Source of the DNA: Falsiroseomonas sp051433165
GTDB taxonomy: Bacteria > Pseudomonadota > Alphaproteobacteria > Acetobacterales > Acetobacteraceae
Direction: 5' to 3'
DNA length: 64,000 bases
NCBI RefSeq assembly: GCF_051433165.1
Contig: NZ_JBHMFS010000014.1
Coordinates: forward strand, 92,157-156,156
This document shows positions 55,062 through 63,977 of this stretch, one piece after another (position 1 is the stretch's first letter; each line of letters starts with the position of its first letter). Position numbers and translations under genes: made by a program. The notes beneath the pieces were generated by a model. It was not told the DNA's origin. It was given only the letters and a program-made list of their open reading frames with translations, and searched no databases.

Positions 55062-55721
55062 ATGTCCGCCTTCCATCCCGCCTTCGACGCCCTGCCGTCG
55101 GAGATCCCGATCTTTCCGCTGGCGGGCGCGCTGATGCTGCCCGGCGGTCGCCTGCCGCTGAACATCTTCGAGCCGCGCTATCTGGCGATGACGGAAGATG
55201 CGCTGGCCGGCGGCCGCTTCCTCGGCATGGTGCAGCCGGACCCGAGCCTTACGCGCACGGATCTCGGCAGCCAGACCTACCAGGTGGGCTGCCTCGGCCG
55301 CCTGACCTCCTTCGCCGAGACGGAGGATGGGCGCTTCCTCATCACCCTGACCGGCATCATCCGATACCGCATCCTGGAGGAGGTGGGGCTGCGCCGCGGC
55401 TACCGGCGCGCCCGCGTCGAATACGGCGACTACGCGCCGGATTTGATGCTGGACGGCCTGGCCCCGCAAATCGACCGCGGCGCGCTGCTGGCGGCGCTGC
55501 GCGTATATTTCAAGGCACGCAGCATCGAGGCGAATTGGGAGGCGGTGGAGGGCACGGACGACGCCATGCTGGTCACCACGCTTTCCATGCTGTGCCCCTT
55601 CGAGGTGCGGGAGAAGCAGGCCCTGCTGGAATCGCGATCGACCGAGACGCGGGCGGAGATGCTGGTGGCGCTGATGCAGATGGACAGCCACGGCATGGCG
55701 CCCGAGGGCCGGCCGAGCTAA
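55062..55721 (+). CDS. LON-substrate-binding-domain protein
   Basis: A 219-residue protein consisting of the Lon protease N-terminal substrate-binding domain (IPIFPLAGALMLPGGRLPLNIFEPRYLAM) without ATPase or protease domains. Stand-alone proteins of this type are common in alphaproteobacteria next to thioredoxin and Trm112 genes; function is not established. GTG 55044 is an alternative start. Confidence 0.85.
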   Translation: MSAFHPAFDALPSEIPIFPLAGALMLPGGRLPLNIFEPRYLAMTEDALAGGRFLGMVQPDPSLTRTDLGSQTYQVGCLGRLTSFAETEDGRFLITLTGIIRYRILEEVGLRRGYRRARVEYGDYAPDLMLDGLAPQIDRGALLAALRVYFKARSIEANWEAVEGTDDAMLVTTLSMLCPFEVREKQALLESRSTETRAEMLVALMQMDSHGMAPEGRPS

Positions 55722-55755
55722 ATCCATCAGCACGGATGTTTCTGGAGTTGATGCG

Positions 55756-55953
55756 ATGACGGCCCCTGAGCCGAGCCTTGGCGCGGTGGACCCGCGCCTG
55801 CTGGAAATCCTCGTCTGCCCCGTCACCAAGGGCCCGCTGCGCTACGACCGCGAGGCGGGGGAGCTGGTGAGCGAGAAGGCGGGCCTGGCCTATCCCGTCC
55901 GCGACGGCATCCCCATCATGCTGCCGGACGAGGCCCGCAAGCTGCCGGCCTGA
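55756..55953 (+). CDS. Trm112-family protein
   Basis: A 65-residue protein of the Trm112/YcaR family: DPRLLEILVCPVTKGPLRYDREAGELVSEKAGLAYPVRDGIPIML. Bacterial members are zinc-finger-like, but here only one of the four Cys is present, so metal binding is doubtful. It overlaps the DUF971 start by one base. Confidence 0.9.
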   Translation: MTAPEPSLGAVDPRLLEILVCPVTKGPLRYDREAGELVSEKAGLAYPVRDGIPIMLPDEARKLPA

Positions 55954-56318
55954 TGCCGACCCTCACCGAGATCCGCCTGAGCCGGGCGGAGCAGGTGCTG
56001 CATCTGGCCTGGGATGACGGCGTGACCTTCGCCCTGCCGGCGGAATATCTGCGCGTCGAAAGCCCCTCCGCCGAGGTGCAGGGGCATGGGCCGGGTCAGC
56101 GCGTGACAGTGCCGGGCCGGCGCCACGTCGGCATCATGCGGATCGAACCGGTGGGGCATTACGCCGTACGGCTGGTCTTCGACGACCTGCACGACACCGG
56201 CATTTATAGCTGGGACTTCTTTCGGGTGCTGGGTGAACAACAGGCCGATCGCTGGGCCGCCTATGAGGCCGCGCTGGCGGCGAAGGGCCTGAGCCGCGAC
56301 CCCCCCAAGCGTCCCTGA
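55953..56318 (+). CDS. DUF971-family protein
   Basis: A 121-residue protein of DUF971 (related to the N-terminal domain of gamma-butyrobetaine hydroxylase, GBBH-like). TEIRLSRAEQVLHLAWDDGVTFALPAEYLRVESPSAEVQGHG and YAVRLVFDDLHDTGIYSWDFF are the family signature. Possible Fe-S assembly helper by distant relation; function unknown. Confidence 0.9.
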   Translation: MPTLTEIRLSRAEQVLHLAWDDGVTFALPAEYLRVESPSAEVQGHGPGQRVTVPGRRHVGIMRIEPVGHYAVRLVFDDLHDTGIYSWDFFRVLGEQQADRWAAYEAALAAKGLSRDPPKRP

Positions 56319-56323
56319 AAGCC

Positions 56324-56341
56324 CTCCCCCGCCCTTGCGGG
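56324..56341. terminator. GC-rich hairpin between convergent genes
   Basis: CCCCCGC and GCGGGGG around a CCTT loop just after the DUF971 stop, before the convergent UbiH-like gene. It lacks a clear T tail, so intrinsic termination is uncertain. Confidence 0.45.
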
Positions 56342-56500
56342 GGGGTTGTGGCACTGCCGCAACGCCGATGGCTGGTTGGGTGGGGGCCTCCGCCCGCCCC
56401 CCAGCGCCTTCGACTGGTTGACTTGCGGACGCGCCGTAGTTTCGCGCCTTTCGGCTTGCGCGTAACGAAGCGGCGGCACCGCGTCCATGGGGCGCGCCGG

Positions 56501-57784
56501 TTATGGGGCCGGCGGCGCCATCAACCCCTGGCCACCCAGCAGCCCGCTGGCGCCGGCCATGCCCATTGCCCGCTGCGCGAAGGCGCGCTTGAGGCGCGGC
56601 ATGCGGTCCACCGCCGCGATGCCAAGCCGCCGGGCCAGGCGGACCGGCCCGAAGTCGTTGCCGAACAGCTTCTCCAGCACATGCGTCGCGCCGAGCATGA
56701 TCGCCGCATCCGGCCGGGCCCGGCGTTCGTAGCGGCGCAGCACCATGGCGCCGCCCGGATCCTCCCCGGCCGCCACCGCCTCGATCACGGCCTCCGCCAG
56801 CGCGGCCACATCCCGGAAACCGAGGTTCAGGCCCTGGCCGGCGATCGGGTGGATGCCGTGCGCTGCGTCGCCGACCAGCGCCAGGCGCGTATCCGTCTGC
56901 CGCTGCGCCCATAGCGCCGTCAGCGGATAGGACCAGCGCCGGCCGATGGGCCGGATGGCGCCGAGGTGGTCGCCCAGGCGGCGCGTCAACTCCCGCCCGA
57001 AGGCGGCATCATCCATCGCCAGGAAGCGGGTGGCCAGGTCGCGGCGATCGGACCAGACGAAGGCGGAGGCGTGCGGTAACTCCGGCGTGCCGAAGCTGCC
57101 AGGGCCGGCCAGCGGCAATTGGGCGAAGGGGCCGTTCGGCAGGAACATCTCCAGCGCCGTGCCGTTGTGCGGGCGCTCATGCGCGAAGGCGCCGACCATG
57201 CCGGTCTGGCCGTAATCATGCCGCTGCACGCCGATTCCGGCCTGCCGGCGCAGCGCGCTGTCCCGCCCCTCCGCCGCCACTACCAGCCGGGCGGTCAGCA
57301 CCGTGCCGGCATCGGGGCCACTGGTGATGCGGATGCGGGCGCCTTCGGGCAGGCGTTCGATGCTGGCCTCGGCGGGGGCGAAGACGCGCAGGTTGGGCAG
57401 ATGCGGCAGGCGGGCGTTGAGGGCCACGCGCAGTGACCGTGCCTCCACCATCCAGCCGAAGGGGTCGGGGCCGACCTCCTCGCTCCGAAAGTCCAGCTTG
57501 AGGGGGGAGGGGGCATGGCCCGGCCGGCCATCCGCCACGCGGATGTGGTGGATCGGCTGCGGCGGCTCCGGCAGCCGGTCCCAGATGCCGGATGCCGCCA
57601 GCAGGCGCTGGCTGGTGAGCGCGATGGCATAGGCGCGGCCATCGAAATCCGGCAGTTCCATCGGTGGCAACGGCGCGCGATCCAGCACCGCGGTGGGGAT
57701 GCCGGCGGCGGCCAGGGTGGCGGCCAGGGTGGCGCCGACCGGGCCGGCGCCGACGATGCAGATGGTGGTCTCGATCTCGCTCAT
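56501..57784 (-). CDS. UbiH/UbiF-type FAD-dependent hydroxylase
   Basis: A 427-residue flavin monooxygenase of the ubiquinone-biosynthesis hydroxylase family. FAD motif IVGAGPVGATLAATLAAAGIPTAVLDR, DG motif in VAAEGRDSALRRQAGI and the second FAD motif LVGDAAHGIHPIAGQGLNLGFRD are clear. Which ring position it hydroxylates is not decided (UbiH, UbiF, UbiI, UbiL are alike). Start at 57784, giving the FAD motif at residue 9. It is divergent from glnK. Confidence 0.9.
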   Translation of the reverse strand: MSEIETTICIVGAGPVGATLAATLAAAGIPTAVLDRAPLPPMELPDFDGRAYAIALTSQRLLAASGIWDRLPEPPQPIHHIRVADGRPGHAPSPLKLDFRSEEVGPDPFGWMVEARSLRVALNARLPHLPNLRVFAPAEASIERLPEGARIRITSGPDAGTVLTARLVVAAEGRDSALRRQAGIGVQRHDYGQTGMVGAFAHERPHNGTALEMFLPNGPFAQLPLAGPGSFGTPELPHASAFVWSDRRDLATRFLAMDDAAFGRELTRRLGDHLGAIRPIGRRWSYPLTALWAQRQTDTRLALVGDAAHGIHPIAGQGLNLGFRDVAALAEAVIEAVAAGEDPGGAMVLRRYERRARPDAAIMLGATHVLEKLFGNDFGPVRLARRLGIAAVDRMPRLKRAFAQRAMGMAGASGLLGGQGLMAPPAP

Positions 57785-57922
57785 GCGCGTGAAAGTCGCG
57801 CTGCGGTGGCGTTTCGGCAAGAGGGAGGCAATTGCCTATAAAATAGGCGGATTTTTTGCGGTGCAGCGGCGCAACGGTGCGTGACCGCGCGGAACTCTGC
57901 GTAAAACGGTCTACGAAGCCCG

Positions 57923-57938
57923 TGGCACGGTCCTTGGA
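57923..57938 (+). promoter_or_regulatory. Near-consensus sigma-54 promoter of glnK-amtB
   Basis: TGGCACGGTCCTTGGA matches the sigma-54 consensus TGGCACG-N4-TTGCW except that GG replaces GC at -12. It lies 45 bp before glnK. Sigma-54/NtrC control of glnK-amtB is the rule in proteobacteria, which supports the call. Confidence 0.6.
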
Positions 57939-57982
57939 TTGCACCACCTCGATACCGCCTTGGGAAGGGGAACTACGGCGCG

Positions 57983-58321
57983 ATGAAGCTGGTCATGGCC
58001 ATCATCAAGCCTTTCAAGCTGGACGAGGTGCGCGATGCGCTCACTCCGCTCGGCGTGCAGGGGCTTACGGTTACCGAGGTCAAGGGTTTCGGTCGGCAGA
58101 AGGGCCAGACCGAAATCTATCGCGGAGCCGAATACCACGTGAGCTTCCTGCCGAAGCTCAAGATCGAAGTCGCCGTGGCCGCCGAGATGGTGGATGCGGT
58201 GGTGGAGGCGATTGCCGGCGCGGCGCGCACCGGCAAGATCGGCGATGGCAAGATCTTCGTCCTGGACGTGGAGCGCGCGCTGCGCATCCGCACCGGCGAA
58301 ACCGATGACCAGGCGCTGTAG
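57983..58321 (+). CDS. glnK: P-II nitrogen regulatory protein
   Basis: A 112-residue PII signal protein that senses 2-oxoglutarate, ATP/ADP and, when uridylylated, glutamine. The T-loop has the modification site Tyr51 in GQTEIYRGAEYHVSFLPK; the B-loop is GAARTGKIGDGKIFV. It precedes amtB closely, so GlnK rather than GlnB is the likely role: it blocks AmtB when ammonium is plentiful. Confidence 0.96.
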   Translation: MKLVMAIIKPFKLDEVRDALTPLGVQGLTVTEVKGFGRQKGQTEIYRGAEYHVSFLPKLKIEVAVAAEMVDAVVEAIAGAARTGKIGDGKIFVLDVERALRIRTGETDDQAL

Positions 58322-58361
58322 CCGCATGTCGGGCGACAACACATTGATGGGGAACGGGGGA

Positions 58362-59717
58362 ATGACGAGGATTGCGCGCGCCGCTGCCATGGCGCTGCCG
58401 GCGCTGCTTCTGTCCGGCGCGGCCTTCGCGCAGGTCGCGGTCGTGCCGGCGCCGGAGCCAACGCCGACCATCGACACCGGCGACACCGCCTGGATGCTGA
58501 CCAGCACGGCCATCGTGCTGATGATGACCGTGCCAGGCCTGGCGCTGTTCTATGCGGGCATGGTCCGCAAGAAGAACGTGCTGGCCACCATGATGCAGTC
58601 CTTCGCGGTCTGCGGCCTCGTCGGCGTGCTGTGGATGGTGGCGGGCTACAGCATCGCCTTCGGTGACGGCAATGCGTATATCGGCGATCTGTCCAAGCTG
58701 TTCCTGGGCGGCATGGGGGCGAATTGGGACGCGCCTTTTGTGCTGGGCTCCGGCGATTCCGCGGTGGCGACCACCATTCCGGAAAGCGTCTTCGTCACCT
58801 TCCAGATGACCTTTGCCATCATCACCGCGGCGCTGATCACCGGCGCGGTGGCGGACCGCATGAAGTTCTCCGCGCTGATGCTGTTCATCACGCTGTGGAC
58901 CCTGCTGGTCTATTCGCCGGTGGCGCATTGGGTCTGGCACCCGAATGGCTGGATCTTCGAACTCGGCGCGCTGGACTTCGCCGGCGGCACGGTGGTGCAC
59001 ATCAATGCCGGCGTGGCCGGCCTCGTGGCGGCGATCGTGCTCGGCAAGCGGGTCGGCTACGGGACGGAGAACATGTCCCCCTACAATTTGGCCTTCGCCG
59101 TGATCGGCGCGAGCATGCTGTGGGTGGGCTGGTTCGGCTTCAATGCAGGCTCCGCCGTCGGCGCCGGTGCGCGCGCCGGCATGGCGATGCTGGTGACGCA
59201 GGTGGCGGCCGCCGGCGCGGTGCTGGCCTGGCTGGTCGCGGAATGGGCGACCAAGGGCAAGCCCTCCGTGCTCGGTGCGATTTCCGGCGCGGTGGCGGGC
59301 CTCGTGGCCATCACCCCGGCGGCGGGCTTCGTGCTGCCGGGTTCCGCGCTGGTCATCGGCGTGGTGGCGGGCCTGGCCGGCTTCTGGGGCGCGACCGCGC
59401 TCAAGCATTGGTGCGGCTATGACGACAGCCTGGACGCCTTCGGTGTGCACGGCATCTGCGGCATCGTCGGCGCGCTGCTGGTGGGCTTCCTGGCCTATGG
59501 CCCGCTCTCCGGCACCGCGGCCGATCCGGGCGGCATCAGCGGATCCTTTGCGCAGTTCCTGACGCAGATCTACGCGGTGGTGGCGGTGTTCATCTTCACC
59601 GCGGTGGCCACCTTCATCCTGCTCAAGATCGTGGACGCCATCGTCGGCCTCCGCGTGACGGAGGAGGAGGAGCGCGAGGGCCTGGACGTGACGTTGCACG
59701 GCGAGCGCCTCGGCTGA
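58362..59717 (+). CDS. amtB: Ammonium transporter
   Basis: A 451-residue, 11-helix Amt/Mep/Rh channel with an N-terminal signal (MTRIARAAAMALPALLLSGAAFAQ). The conserved Asp is in GAVADRMKFSAL, the pore twin-histidine region in FAGGTVVHINAGVAGL and FGVHGICGIVG. ATG at 58362 has GGGGGA upstream; earlier ATGs at 58326 and 58350 are alternatives. The glnK stop lies 41 bp upstream. Confidence 0.95.
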   Translation: MTRIARAAAMALPALLLSGAAFAQVAVVPAPEPTPTIDTGDTAWMLTSTAIVLMMTVPGLALFYAGMVRKKNVLATMMQSFAVCGLVGVLWMVAGYSIAFGDGNAYIGDLSKLFLGGMGANWDAPFVLGSGDSAVATTIPESVFVTFQMTFAIITAALITGAVADRMKFSALMLFITLWTLLVYSPVAHWVWHPNGWIFELGALDFAGGTVVHINAGVAGLVAAIVLGKRVGYGTENMSPYNLAFAVIGASMLWVGWFGFNAGSAVGAGARAGMAMLVTQVAAAGAVLAWLVAEWATKGKPSVLGAISGAVAGLVAITPAAGFVLPGSALVIGVVAGLAGFWGATALKHWCGYDDSLDAFGVHGICGIVGALLVGFLAYGPLSGTAADPGGISGSFAQFLTQIYAVVAVFIFTAVATFILLKIVDAIVGLRVTEEEEREGLDVTLHGERLG

Positions 59718-59739
59718 CGCCATCGGCATCGACAGAACC

Positions 59740-59770
59740 GGGCGCCGGGGGGAACCTCCGGCGCCCTTTT
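59740..59770 (+). terminator. Intrinsic terminator of glnK-amtB
   Basis: GGGCGCCGG (59740-59748) pairs perfectly with CCGGCGCCC (59758-59766), followed by TTTTTGTTT. It starts 23 bases after the amtB stop. Confidence 0.9.
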
Positions 59771-59808
59771 TGTTTGCGCGGCCCGCCGCGACGCGCCATG
59801 AGGCGCGC

Positions 59809-60222
59809 ATGTCCCGCATCCCCCCCATCCCCGACGACGCGCTGGAGGAACGTTTTGTCCGTTCCTCCGGCCCCGGCGGGCAGAACGTCAACAAGGTGGA
59901 GACGGCGGTCGAACTCCGGCTGGACCTGCGGCGGCTGGATATGGGCGAATACATGGCCCGCCGGTTGGCGACGCTGGCCGGCCGGCGGATCACGCAGGAT
60001 GGCGTGCTGGTGATCCAGGCGCAGCGTTTTCGGACCCAGGACCGCAACCGGACGGATGCAAGGGAAAGGCTGGACGCGCTGCTGGCCGAGGCCGCCGAGC
60101 CGCCGCCACCGACCCGCCGCGCCACCAAGCCCAGCTACGGTTCGCAGATGCGCCGGCTGGAGGGGAAGAAGCTGCGCGCCGGCGTGAAGAAGCTGCGCGG
60201 CAACAAGCCCCCGGCGGATTGA
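59809..60222 (+). CDS. arfB: Peptidyl-tRNA hydrolase ArfB (ribosome rescue)
   Basis: A 137-residue release-factor-like protein that hydrolyses peptidyl-tRNA on ribosomes stalled on broken mRNA. The catalytic GGQ is residues 23-25 in SSGPGGQNVNKVET; the basic C-terminal tail (KKLRAGVKKLRGNK) inserts into the mRNA channel. Start at ATG 59809 because a longer frame would precede the domain with non-family residues. Confidence 0.94.
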   Translation: MSRIPPIPDDALEERFVRSSGPGGQNVNKVETAVELRLDLRRLDMGEYMARRLATLAGRRITQDGVLVIQAQRFRTQDRNRTDARERLDALLAEAAEPPPPTRRATKPSYGSQMRRLEGKKLRAGVKKLRGNKPPAD

Positions 60223-60329
60223 GCAGCCAAGCCACACCCCCCGCCCGGCGTTGCCGCACCCATCGCAACACCGTTCATTCCGAACGACTTCCGGTGTAGA
60301 GTTCCCTCAAAGCTTCAGGAACCACCCAG

Positions 60330-62867
60330 ATGGCCCGCACCGCCAGCACCCCGGCCGTGGGCGACCGGCTTGCCGCAGCCGGGCGCCGCTTCGCCTCGCC
60401 CGCCGTCATGGCCGCGTTGCAGCGGCGCCTGGCGGAGCTTTTGGCGCTGGTGCTGGTGGTGTTCGGGCTGGTGCTTGGCCTGGCGCTGGCCAGCTATGAT
60501 CCGGCCGACCCGTCCTTCTCCACAGCCACCGCCCAGCTCACCCGCAACCTGGCCGGGCCGATCGGCGCCCATGCCTCGGATCTGCTGCTGCAGGCCTTCG
60601 GCTATGCCGCCTTCCTGCTGGTGGCCTGCCTGATGACCTGGGCTTGGCGGCTGGCGACGCATCGGGGCCTGGCGCCCTTCGTCCTGCGGCTGGCCTGCCT
60701 GCTGGCGGCGATGCCGCTGCTGGCCGCCACGCTGATCCTGCTGCCGCTGCCCACCGATGTGCCGGCCGCGGCCGGCCCCGGCGGTGCGGCCGGGCCGGTG
60801 GTGGCGCAGGCGCTGACGGGGCTGATGCGCGACCTGCTCGGCCCGGCCGGGGCCGGCATCGCGCATGTGGTGCTGGCGGCTCTGACGGGGCTGCTGGCCT
60901 TTGTCGCACTCGGCCTGACGCTCGGCGAATGGCGCCGGGCCGGCGCCGTGGCGGGCTCCGCCGCCAGCGCCACCGCCCGCGTCACCGCGGCCGGCGCGCG
61001 CCAGGTAGGGGGGCAGGTGGGGGAGCGTGTGCCGCCCGGCTTCTTCAGCCGCGCCCTGTCCTGGCCCTTCAAGGCAATCGGCCGCGCCGTGGGCGGCGCG
61101 GTGCGGCGGCGGCGGGAGCGGGAGACGCCGCTGGCCGAATTGCTGCGCAACGCCGATGCACTGGTCGAGGACGCCCCGCCCCCGCGCCGCCGCGAACCGT
61201 CCTTCGCCGGCGATGCCGCGCCGGAGGATGCGCCGCCGCGCCCGGCCGCCGCCGCGGCCTCGCGTGCCAAGCCCGCTGCGCCGCGCGTGGCCGACCGCGT
61301 CGCGCCGCCGAAGCCCGTCCCCAATGCGCGCCAGGGCATGCTGGACCTGCCGGACGGCACCTGGCGCTACCCGCCGCTGTCCCTGCTGACGCCGCCGCCC
61401 GCCCGCCGCGCCACCGGCCCTTCGGAGGAAGCACTCCAGGGCAATGCGCGGATGCTGGAGACGGTGCTGGAGGATTACGGCGTGCGCGGCCGCATCGCCG
61501 AGATCCGTCCCGGCCCGGTGGTCACGCTGTACGAACTGGAACCCGCCCCCGGCACCAAATCCGCCCGCGTCATCGGCCTGGCCGACGACATCGCGCGGTC
61601 GATGTCCGTCACCGCGGTGCGCATCGCCACGGTTCCGGGCCGCAACGTCATCGGCATCGAACTGCCTAACAGCAAGCGGGAGATGGTGTATTTCTCCGAG
61701 ATGATGATGGCGGAGGATTGGCACCGCCACCAGGCGAAGCTGCCGCTGGCGCTCGGCAAGGATATCGGCGGCGCGCCGGTGATCGCGGACCTGGCCCGCA
61801 TGCCGCACCTGCTGATCGCGGGCACCACCGGATCGGGCAAGTCGGTCGGCATCAACACCATGATCCTGTCGCTGCTCTACCGGTTCACGCCGGATGAGTG
61901 CCGCTTCATCATGATCGACCCGAAGATGCTGGAATTGTCCGTTTACGACCGCATCCCGCACCTGCTGGCCCCCGTCGTCACCGAACCCGCAAAGGCGATC
62001 GGGGCTTTGAAGTGGACCGTGCGGGAAATGGAGAAGCGCTACCGCGCCATGTCCCAGCTCGGCGTCCGCAATATCGGCGGCTACAATGAAAAGGCGGTGG
62101 CGGCGCGCGACCGGGGCGAGGTGATGACGCGCCGCGTGCAGGTCGGCTTCGATCCGGAGACCAACAAGCCGCTGTTCGAGGACCAGCCCTTGGCGCTGGA
62201 GCCGCTGCCGATGATCGTGGTCGTCATCGACGAGATGGCGGACCTGATGATCGTCGCCGGCAAGGATATCGAGGCCGCGGTGCAGCGCCTGGCGCAGATG
62301 GCGCGTGCCGCCGGCATCCATGTGATCATGGCGACGCAGCGGCCCTCGGTGGATGTCATCACCGGCACCATCAAGGCGAACTTCCCGACCCGCATCAGCT
62401 TCCAGGTCACGTCGAAGATCGACAGCCGCACCATTCTCGGCGAGATGGGCGCGGAGCAGCTTCTGGGCCAGGGCGACATGCTGCACATGGCCGGCGGCGG
62501 CCGCATCAGCCGCGTGCACGGCCCCTTCGTGACCGATGACGAGGTGGAGGCCGTGGTCGCCTTCCTGCGCGAACAGGCCGAGCCGTCCTACATCGAGGAA
62601 GTCACCGAGGTCGATGAGGATGCGGCCGGGCCGGACCTGTCCGGCATGCTGGGCGGCAATACGGATGGCGAGGCCTCGCTGTATGACCAGGCGGTGGATC
62701 TGGTGACGCGGGAAGGCAAGGCCAGCACCAGCTTCGTCCAGCGCCACCTCAACATCGGCTACAACCGCGCGGCCAAGCTGATCGAGCAGATGGAGAAGAA
62801 CGGCGTAGTGGGGGCGGCCAACCATGTCGGCAAGCGGGAAGTGCTGGCGCCTGGGGCGCGGGAATAG
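60330..62867 (+). CDS. ftsK: DNA translocase FtsK
   Basis: An 845-residue septal motor that pumps DNA and activates XerCD recombination at division. Four membrane helices in the first ~180 residues, an Ala/Pro/Arg-rich linker of about 140 residues, then the RecA-like motor (Walker A AGTTGSGKSVGINTMI, Walker B MIVVVIDEMADLM) and the C-terminal gamma winged helix (LYDQAVDLVTREGKASTSFVQRHLNIGYNRAAKLIEQME). Complete in the window. Confidence 0.97.
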   Translation: MARTASTPAVGDRLAAAGRRFASPAVMAALQRRLAELLALVLVVFGLVLGLALASYDPADPSFSTATAQLTRNLAGPIGAHASDLLLQAFGYAAFLLVACLMTWAWRLATHRGLAPFVLRLACLLAAMPLLAATLILLPLPTDVPAAAGPGGAAGPVVAQALTGLMRDLLGPAGAGIAHVVLAALTGLLAFVALGLTLGEWRRAGAVAGSAASATARVTAAGARQVGGQVGERVPPGFFSRALSWPFKAIGRAVGGAVRRRRERETPLAELLRNADALVEDAPPPRRREPSFAGDAAPEDAPPRPAAAAASRAKPAAPRVADRVAPPKPVPNARQGMLDLPDGTWRYPPLSLLTPPPARRATGPSEEALQGNARMLETVLEDYGVRGRIAEIRPGPVVTLYELEPAPGTKSARVIGLADDIARSMSVTAVRIATVPGRNVIGIELPNSKREMVYFSEMMMAEDWHRHQAKLPLALGKDIGGAPVIADLARMPHLLIAGTTGSGKSVGINTMILSLLYRFTPDECRFIMIDPKMLELSVYDRIPHLLAPVVTEPAKAIGALKWTVREMEKRYRAMSQLGVRNIGGYNEKAVAARDRGEVMTRRVQVGFDPETNKPLFEDQPLALEPLPMIVVVIDEMADLMIVAGKDIEAAVQRLAQMARAAGIHVIMATQRPSVDVITGTIKANFPTRISFQVTSKIDSRTILGEMGAEQLLGQGDMLHMAGGGRISRVHGPFVTDDEVEAVVAFLREQAEPSYIEEVTEVDEDAAGPDLSGMLGGNTDGEASLYDQAVDLVTREGKASTSFVQRHLNIGYNRAAKLIEQMEKNGVVGAANHVGKREVLAPGARE

Positions 62868-63149
62868 GCGGGCTGCCAGGAACCCTCTCCAGCCAAAAGG
62901 GCGGAGAGGGCCAAGGTGTTCAACGCTCTGGAATGCGGAGCAGGTTGAGCAATCGCTCAAGGTCGCCGATGGCGGCGCGGAATCGGTCCTGGTTGCGTGA
63001 GCCGCGGCGAAGCTGCGGAGCCTCGCGAAGACGTTGGGGTTGATGCGGGTGCCGCCCAGCGTTGAACAGCCCTGCAATGGGCTCCGCCGCGCAGGGCTTC
63101 TGTCGCAGGTCGCCTTACAGCGCAGCACGCGCGCACCGCGGCTGGATGT
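62868..63149. other. Gene-free stretch after ftsK
   Basis: About 280 bases beyond ftsK with no convincing gene. Open frames exist in several phases, but none has recognisable domains or a good ribosome site. Together with the palindrome that follows it forms a 434-base gap. Confidence 0.5.
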
Positions 63150-63189
63150 GATACCAGCGGACCGGTCAAGAGACCGGTCCGCTGGTATC
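63150..63189. repeat. Long perfect inverted repeat (copy 1)
   Basis: 18-bp arms GATACCAGCGGACCGGTC (63150-63167) and its exact complement (63172-63189) around AAGA. It lies 113 bases downstream of the YHS gene's stop, in the gap after ftsK. It can fold into a very stable hairpin. Confidence 0.9.
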
Positions 63190-63301
63190 ATCCCATCTCG
63201 CCGTAAATTGCCTGTTCTGAAACTGCCTATGATGCCCTCGGCGTTCCCGCCCAGGGCATCGGACACTCACGACAACCCCGCGAGGGGCGGCCCGCCGCGG
63301 C

Positions 63302-63757
63302 TCAGAACGGGTGGATGCGCGGCCAGTTCGTGTTGCCCTTGGCGATATTGCCGGGCACGTCACGCAGCCACATCTGCTGCGCCTGTTCATGGACCTGCAG
63401 GTACAGCTTGTTGTCCACGATACGCCAGATCTCCGGGTTGCCCGGCGCCTTGTAGGCCTGTGAAGCTGCCCAGGCGCAGTAGCCGTCGAACTGCGGCGCG
63501 TAGCGAACAGGATCCGCCTTGAACAGGTCGCGCGTCGCTTCCGACTGGAAGAACCAGATTCCAGCGTTGTGTGTGGCGTTGAACCTCGCCAAGCCGCGCT
63601 GTGCGGTGCCGCTCTGGTAGCTGGTTGCGTCATAGCCACTGATGGCGACCGCCAGCTGATTGCCCGCCACGGCTTCACGTGACTTGCCGATGAGGCCGGC
63701 AGTGGCGCCGAGCAGCGCAATTGCGGCAAGGCCACGGCGCTTGAGGATGATGGGCAT
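63302..63757 (-). CDS. YHS-domain secreted protein
   Basis: A 151-residue protein with a Tat- or Sec-like N-terminus (LKRRGLAAIALLGATAGLIG). The YHS domain runs from ISGYDATSYQSG, with NAGIWFFQSEATRDLFKADPVRYAPQFDGYCAWAAS (conserved Phe, Tyr, Cys). YHS proteins may bind metals, copper or silver for example. A recognisable full-length domain; partners are not in the window. Confidence 0.85.
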   Translation of the reverse strand: MPIILKRRGLAAIALLGATAGLIGKSREAVAGNQLAVAISGYDATSYQSGTAQRGLARFNATHNAGIWFFQSEATRDLFKADPVRYAPQFDGYCAWAASQAYKAPGNPEIWRIVDNKLYLQVHEQAQQMWLRDVPGNIAKGNTNWPRIHPF

Positions 63758-63779
63758 TGGGGACCTTTCCTGTTGCTCC

Positions 63780-63945
63780 CGTGCCCTCCTTCGCAGCCCG
63801 CCTCTGCTTGGTTACGCCGCAGCGACGCGGAATTGTGCCGGACATCGTGGAGCGGCAGGCCGGCCGCAGCGGCCAGCGCCTCCGTGCCCAGATCTTCTGC
63901 GATGTCGGCCACCATCCGCTCGCGCACCGCCAGCACGCAGCGGCT
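63780..63945 (-). pseudogene. Possible coding remnant cut by the palindrome
   Basis: Minus-strand sequence with a protein-like patch (VRERMVADIAEDLGTEAL and on to AAAAGLPLHDV). It has no own start and begins exactly at the second copy of the palindromic element. It may be a gene fragment or chance. Confidence 0.3.
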
Positions 63946-63977
63946 GATACCAGCGGACCGGTCTCTTGACCGGTCCG
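63946..63977. repeat. Inverted-repeat element (copy 2, partial)
   Basis: The left arm GATACCAGCGGACCGGTC is identical to copy 1; the loop is TCTT (the complement of AAGA); the right arm matches only 10 bases (GACCGGTCCG) before diverging. With copy 1 it flanks the YHS gene. Confidence 0.85.

Noticed and set aside
60315..63266. A 983-codon minus-strand open frame
   Set aside because: Antisense to ftsK and extending into the gene-free gap; no recognisable protein features.
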